A stretch of 64,000 nt of DNA from Nitrobacteraceae bacterium AZCC 1564 (GTDB taxonomy: Bacteria > Pseudomonadota > Alphaproteobacteria > Rhizobiales > Xanthobacteraceae), in NCBI GenBank assembly GCA_036924835.1, contig JBAGRR010000001.1:2495001-2559000 (forward strand). Reading direction: 5' to 3'. Shown piece after piece: positions 61,804 through 64,000 of the stretch. The position numbers were made by a program, and so were the translations under genes. Below the pieces are notes generated by a model. The model ran no database searches. It saw only the letters and a list, made by a program, of their open reading frames with translations, and was not told the DNA's origin. Positions within the stretch are counted from its first letter, which is position 1, and each line of letters opens with the position of its first letter.

Positions 61804-61832
61804 TCGAGGGATGACTTGAACTCATCCCTCGA
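61804..61832. other. Intercistronic hairpin between binding-protein and SDR genes
   Basis: A perfect 11-bp stem (61804-61814 with 61822-61832, TCGAGGGATGA and complement), 7-base loop, no T run on the minus strand. Such hairpins after binding-protein genes often protect the upstream mRNA and raise its level over the downstream genes. Confidence 0.65.
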
Positions 61833-61847
61833 TTTATTCGCCTGCGC

Positions 61848-62897
61848 TCACTCGCCTTTTGCGAAGGCTTTCAGTTCGGCATGACTGGCGATGTACTGAA
61901 GAACCGATGGGTCGACGTAGTCGTTCACGTTCGGCACTTTCGAGAGACTGCCGCTCGCCGCCATAAACTCTCCGATATCGCTCATCCCCTTGTCGACGGT
62001 GCTTTGCCCCTTTGAGCGATCGAACATCGCCATCTGCTCATCGAAATCGAAATAGTCGCGCAGCGAGTATTCGGCTTCCATCTCCTCAGGCGACATCTTT
62101 ACACCGCCTTTGTCGTAAAACGTCTTCATAGCCTTAAGCGTTGCGGCTTTATCGGTCTTCATGACGTGGGTCGCCCGCAAGTACATGGCCGTGAAACGCG
62201 CGACTGCATCCATATGGTCTTTCAGATACTCAGGGCGCACCACCATGGTGGAATAGGCCGTCTTTCCGCCGTCCTTGACAGTACAGATGGTTTTTCCGCC
62301 GGCTTCTTTCTCAAGTCGCAGCCAATGTGGCGCCCAGATTCCGGCCGCCGCAACGTCGCCCTGACTGCGGAATGCATCTACGATCGCGCCGGGCGCGACG
62401 TTGATTGCGGTCATGTCGCCAGACTTAAGACCCAACTTCGTTTGACAGACCTTCGCGGCGAAGTCCCCGAAGCTGTTCACCGGCGTAACGTAAGACTTGC
62501 CCTTCAGCGCCGCGACAGGGTCTCTGCTAACCGCCTCTGCGAGGCCCCCCTGTATCGTGAAAGCCAGCGCGCGCTTGTCGTCAATCAGCACAAGCCCGCT
62601 ATGAAGCTTGAATCTCGATGCGCCAAGCAAGGCAGGTGCGCCACCTAACAAGCCAATATCCCAACTCCCGGATGCTGAAGCTGCCACCTGCTGCGCACCA
62701 GCGACAAACGACGTCATATTTCCGGGTTTGATGTTCATTTTCTGCCACCAGCCGTTGTCCTCGGCGATTTGCAGCTGAACACCGTGAATGGTGACCTGGT
62801 ACGAAAGATTGATTGGCTCTGGGTCAGCAGCGAGAGCAGCGCCACTTAAAATCATTGCGACAAGGCCCGAAGCCGCCTTAACGGTGAATCGACTCAT
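61848..62897 (-). CDS. ABC transporter substrate-binding protein, NMT1/SsuA type
   Basis: A 349-residue periplasmic protein with a clear signal peptide (MSRFTVKAASG start, ending SGAALAADP). The mature part has the SsuA/TauA/NMT1 layout (NLSYQVTIHGVQLQIAEDNGWW; GSWDIGLLGGAPALLG). The ATG at 62897 follows GGAAGGAAGACGTT; a reading from 62927 is less likely. It is paired with two permeases upstream. Unusually for this family, the operon also carries sugar-type enzymes. Confidence 0.88.
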   Translation of the reverse strand: MSRFTVKAASGLVAMILSGAALAADPEPINLSYQVTIHGVQLQIAEDNGWWQKMNIKPGNMTSFVAGAQQVAASASGSWDIGLLGGAPALLGASRFKLHSGLVLIDDKRALAFTIQGGLAEAVSRDPVAALKGKSYVTPVNSFGDFAAKVCQTKLGLKSGDMTAINVAPGAIVDAFRSQGDVAAAGIWAPHWLRLEKEAGGKTICTVKDGGKTAYSTMVVRPEYLKDHMDAVARFTAMYLRATHVMKTDKAATLKAMKTFYDKGGVKMSPEEMEAEYSLRDYFDFDEQMAMFDRSKGQSTVDKGMSDIGEFMAASGSLSKVPNVNDYVDPSVLQYIASHAELKAFAKGE

Positions 62898-62952
62898 AAC
62901 GTCTTCCTTCCTAGTAAAGCGAGGCACCGTTGGCCGATGTCCTCATTTGGTT

Positions 62953-63735
62953 TCAGCGCGAAAATCGTTTGTCGATGCGTGCCTCAACACGGCGCAGCAC
63001 CCATTCAATCGCAAGGCCGATCAGGCCGATCACAAGCATTCCCGTGGTGACGGTTGTCACATCGCGGTTCATTTGACCGCGAACCATGATGTAGGCGAGC
63101 CCGCTGCTGGCGACGATCAACTCCGCGCCGACCATGCTTTGCCAAGCATTCCCTGCCGCCACACGCAGCGCCGCAACAATTGATGGTAGAGCGCTTGGCA
63201 GCAGGACTTCCGCAATCATGCGGACGTTCCCTACGCCTAAAGTGCGCGCGGCTTCGATAAGATGAGGAGGCGTTAGCTTGGCTCCACCAAACGCGCCAAC
63301 GACGCAAGCCGAAAATGCGCCACTGAAAATGATGAGGATCGGACCACCGATGCCGGTGCCAAACCACAGCACTGCGAACGGCACCCAAGCTATTGGCGCG
63401 ACATATCGCAGGATCGAGAACAGCGGCATCATCAATCCATTCAGGATTGGCGACCAGCCCATCGTAAGACCCAGGGGGATCCCGATCAAAGCCGCCAAGC
63501 CGAAGCCAGCGCCAAAGCGTCCCAGGCTGGTTATGACGTGCCCCCAGATCGTGGAGCCCGCAAACGGTTCCTTCATCATGGTGAACAGCCGCACGGCCAC
63601 CTGCATAGGGCTGTTCAGCAGGTGCGGGTCAACGTGCTGGCTCGCAATCTGCCAGGCCAGAAAGAAGCTGACGAGCCCAGCAATATTGATTGCAATTGTC
63701 GTTGACGGGGAAAGCTTGCGCCTTATCGGGTCCAT
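62953..63735 (-). CDS. ABC transporter permease, SsuC/TauC type
   Basis: A 260-residue inner-membrane permease with about six segments and the loop VLLPSALPSIVAALRVAAG. The ATG at 63735 follows GGAGGTTGATGCC and overlaps the next permease's stop by 13 bases; an ATG at 63750 lacks a site. Two consecutive permease genes suggest a heterodimeric channel, unlike the single permease of most NMT1-type systems. Confidence 0.88.
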   Translation of the reverse strand: MDPIRRKLSPSTTIAINIAGLVSFFLAWQIASQHVDPHLLNSPMQVAVRLFTMMKEPFAGSTIWGHVITSLGRFGAGFGLAALIGIPLGLTMGWSPILNGLMMPLFSILRYVAPIAWVPFAVLWFGTGIGGPILIIFSGAFSACVVGAFGGAKLTPPHLIEAARTLGVGNVRMIAEVLLPSALPSIVAALRVAAGNAWQSMVGAELIVASSGLAYIMVRGQMNRDVTTVTTGMLVIGLIGLAIEWVLRRVEARIDKRFSR

Positions 63736-64000
63736 GGCATCAACCTCCATTCAACGAGGCGAAGCAACTGGCTACTCAGAAAGCCAAGCACGGTCACGGT
63801 TACCATTCCGACGAGAACCATACCGCTGTTGACGTCCTCCTGAGCCGTACTGAGAACTTTGCCGACGCCCCAAAAGGCTCCCAGTAGTTCTGCGGCAACG
63901 ATCACCGTCCAACAGGTCTGCAGGGCGAGGCGCGTACCGATCAGGATATGGCCAAGCGCTCCCGGAAAAATGACGTTTCTCACCCAAAACCAGCCGCGCG
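63723..64000 (-). CDS. ABC transporter permease, C-terminal part (cut by window end)
   Basis: The last about 92 codons of a second SsuC-type permease. Readable residues RGWFWVRNVIFPGALGHI and GTRLALQTCWTVIVAAELLG match the EAA loop and the following segment of the family, and the reading frame is open to the window edge. The stop is at 63723-63725. It lies upstream of and overlaps the first permease. Confidence 0.8.
   Translation of the reverse strand, partial: RGWFWVRNVIFPGALGHILIGTRLALQTCWTVIVAAELLGAFWGVGKVLSTAQEDVNSGMVLVGMVTVTVLGFLSSQLLRLVEWRLMPWTR

Noticed and set aside
1-64000. CRISPR array, prophage, insertion sequence or rRNA operon
   Set aside because: No regularly spaced repeats, transposase or integrase motifs, phage structural genes or rRNA sequence were recognised.

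Overview
The window looks like chromosome from an alphaproteobacterium of the Bradyrhizobium/Rhodopseudomonas/Afipia group. This is inferred from the GC-rich coding sequence, the many solute-binding-protein transport systems, the OmpA-barrel/OprB porin fusion, the LivM-LivG fusion and a family of short palindromic repeats ending in CTAGTG/CACTAG. No rRNA, complete tRNA, insertion sequence, prophage or CRISPR array was seen. The only RNA-gene trace is a 50-nt 3' fragment of a tRNA-Arg(CCT).

Layout. (1) 0-6.7 kb: radC; a minus-strand operon (NMT1-type ABC importer, 2-hydroxyacid dehydrogenase, Inh-type protease inhibitor homologue); a divergent creatininase-family hydrolase; a small secreted protein. 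(2) 6.8-14.3 kb: two outer-membrane proteins around palindromic regulatory DNA, an FMN/Fe-S glutamate-synthase-family protein, a patatin phospholipase, a lactonase-like metallo-hydrolase and a HIT protein. (3) 14.3-27 kb: a branched-chain amino acid type ABC operon (LivF, LivM-LivG fusion, LivH, LivK), a MarR regulator, a ClC channel with CBS domains, a Bug-type binding protein, a DUF937 protein and a DUF488 protein. Candidate operators TATCG-N5-CGATA lie upstream of livK and of clcA.

(4) 27-37 kb: a catabolic island. It has an orphan molybdenum hydroxylase large subunit, a [2Fe-2S] ferredoxin, a ferredoxin reductase, a Rieske oxygenase, an SDR, a DUF1116 (AllG-like) protein, an ABC binding protein and a GntR/UTRA regulator. 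The intergenic regions share CTAT/ATAG-rich palindromes. The set reads as uptake and oxidation of an aromatic or N-heterocyclic compound. (5) 37.7-39.8 kb: a UvrD-like helicase.

(6) 39.8-56.2 kb is the most unusual part. bioF and bioB flank a split biotin-dependent carboxylase: biotin carboxylase, a pyruvate-carboxylase-like carboxyltransferase and a biotin carrier. A BKACE (beta-keto acid cleavage enzyme) gene lies within the carboxylase operon. A second BKACE, two paralogous IclR regulators, an MHS transporter, an ABC importer, a TauE exporter and two SDRs complete the region. One explanation is oxidation of a secondary alcohol to a ketone, biotin-dependent carboxylation to a beta-keto acid, and acetyl-CoA-dependent cleavage by BKACE to an acyl-CoA plus acetoacetate. 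This is inference.

(7) 56.3-57.5 kb is a scar: the tRNA-Arg(CCT) 3' fragment (probable att site) next to decayed remains of an MBL-fold hydrolase and a YeeE/YedE sulfur transporter. (8) 57.5-64 kb: a minus-strand operon with an NMT1-type ABC importer with two permeases (one cut by the window edge), two SDRs, a sugar isomerase/epimerase-like TIM barrel, a LacI regulator and the ATPase.
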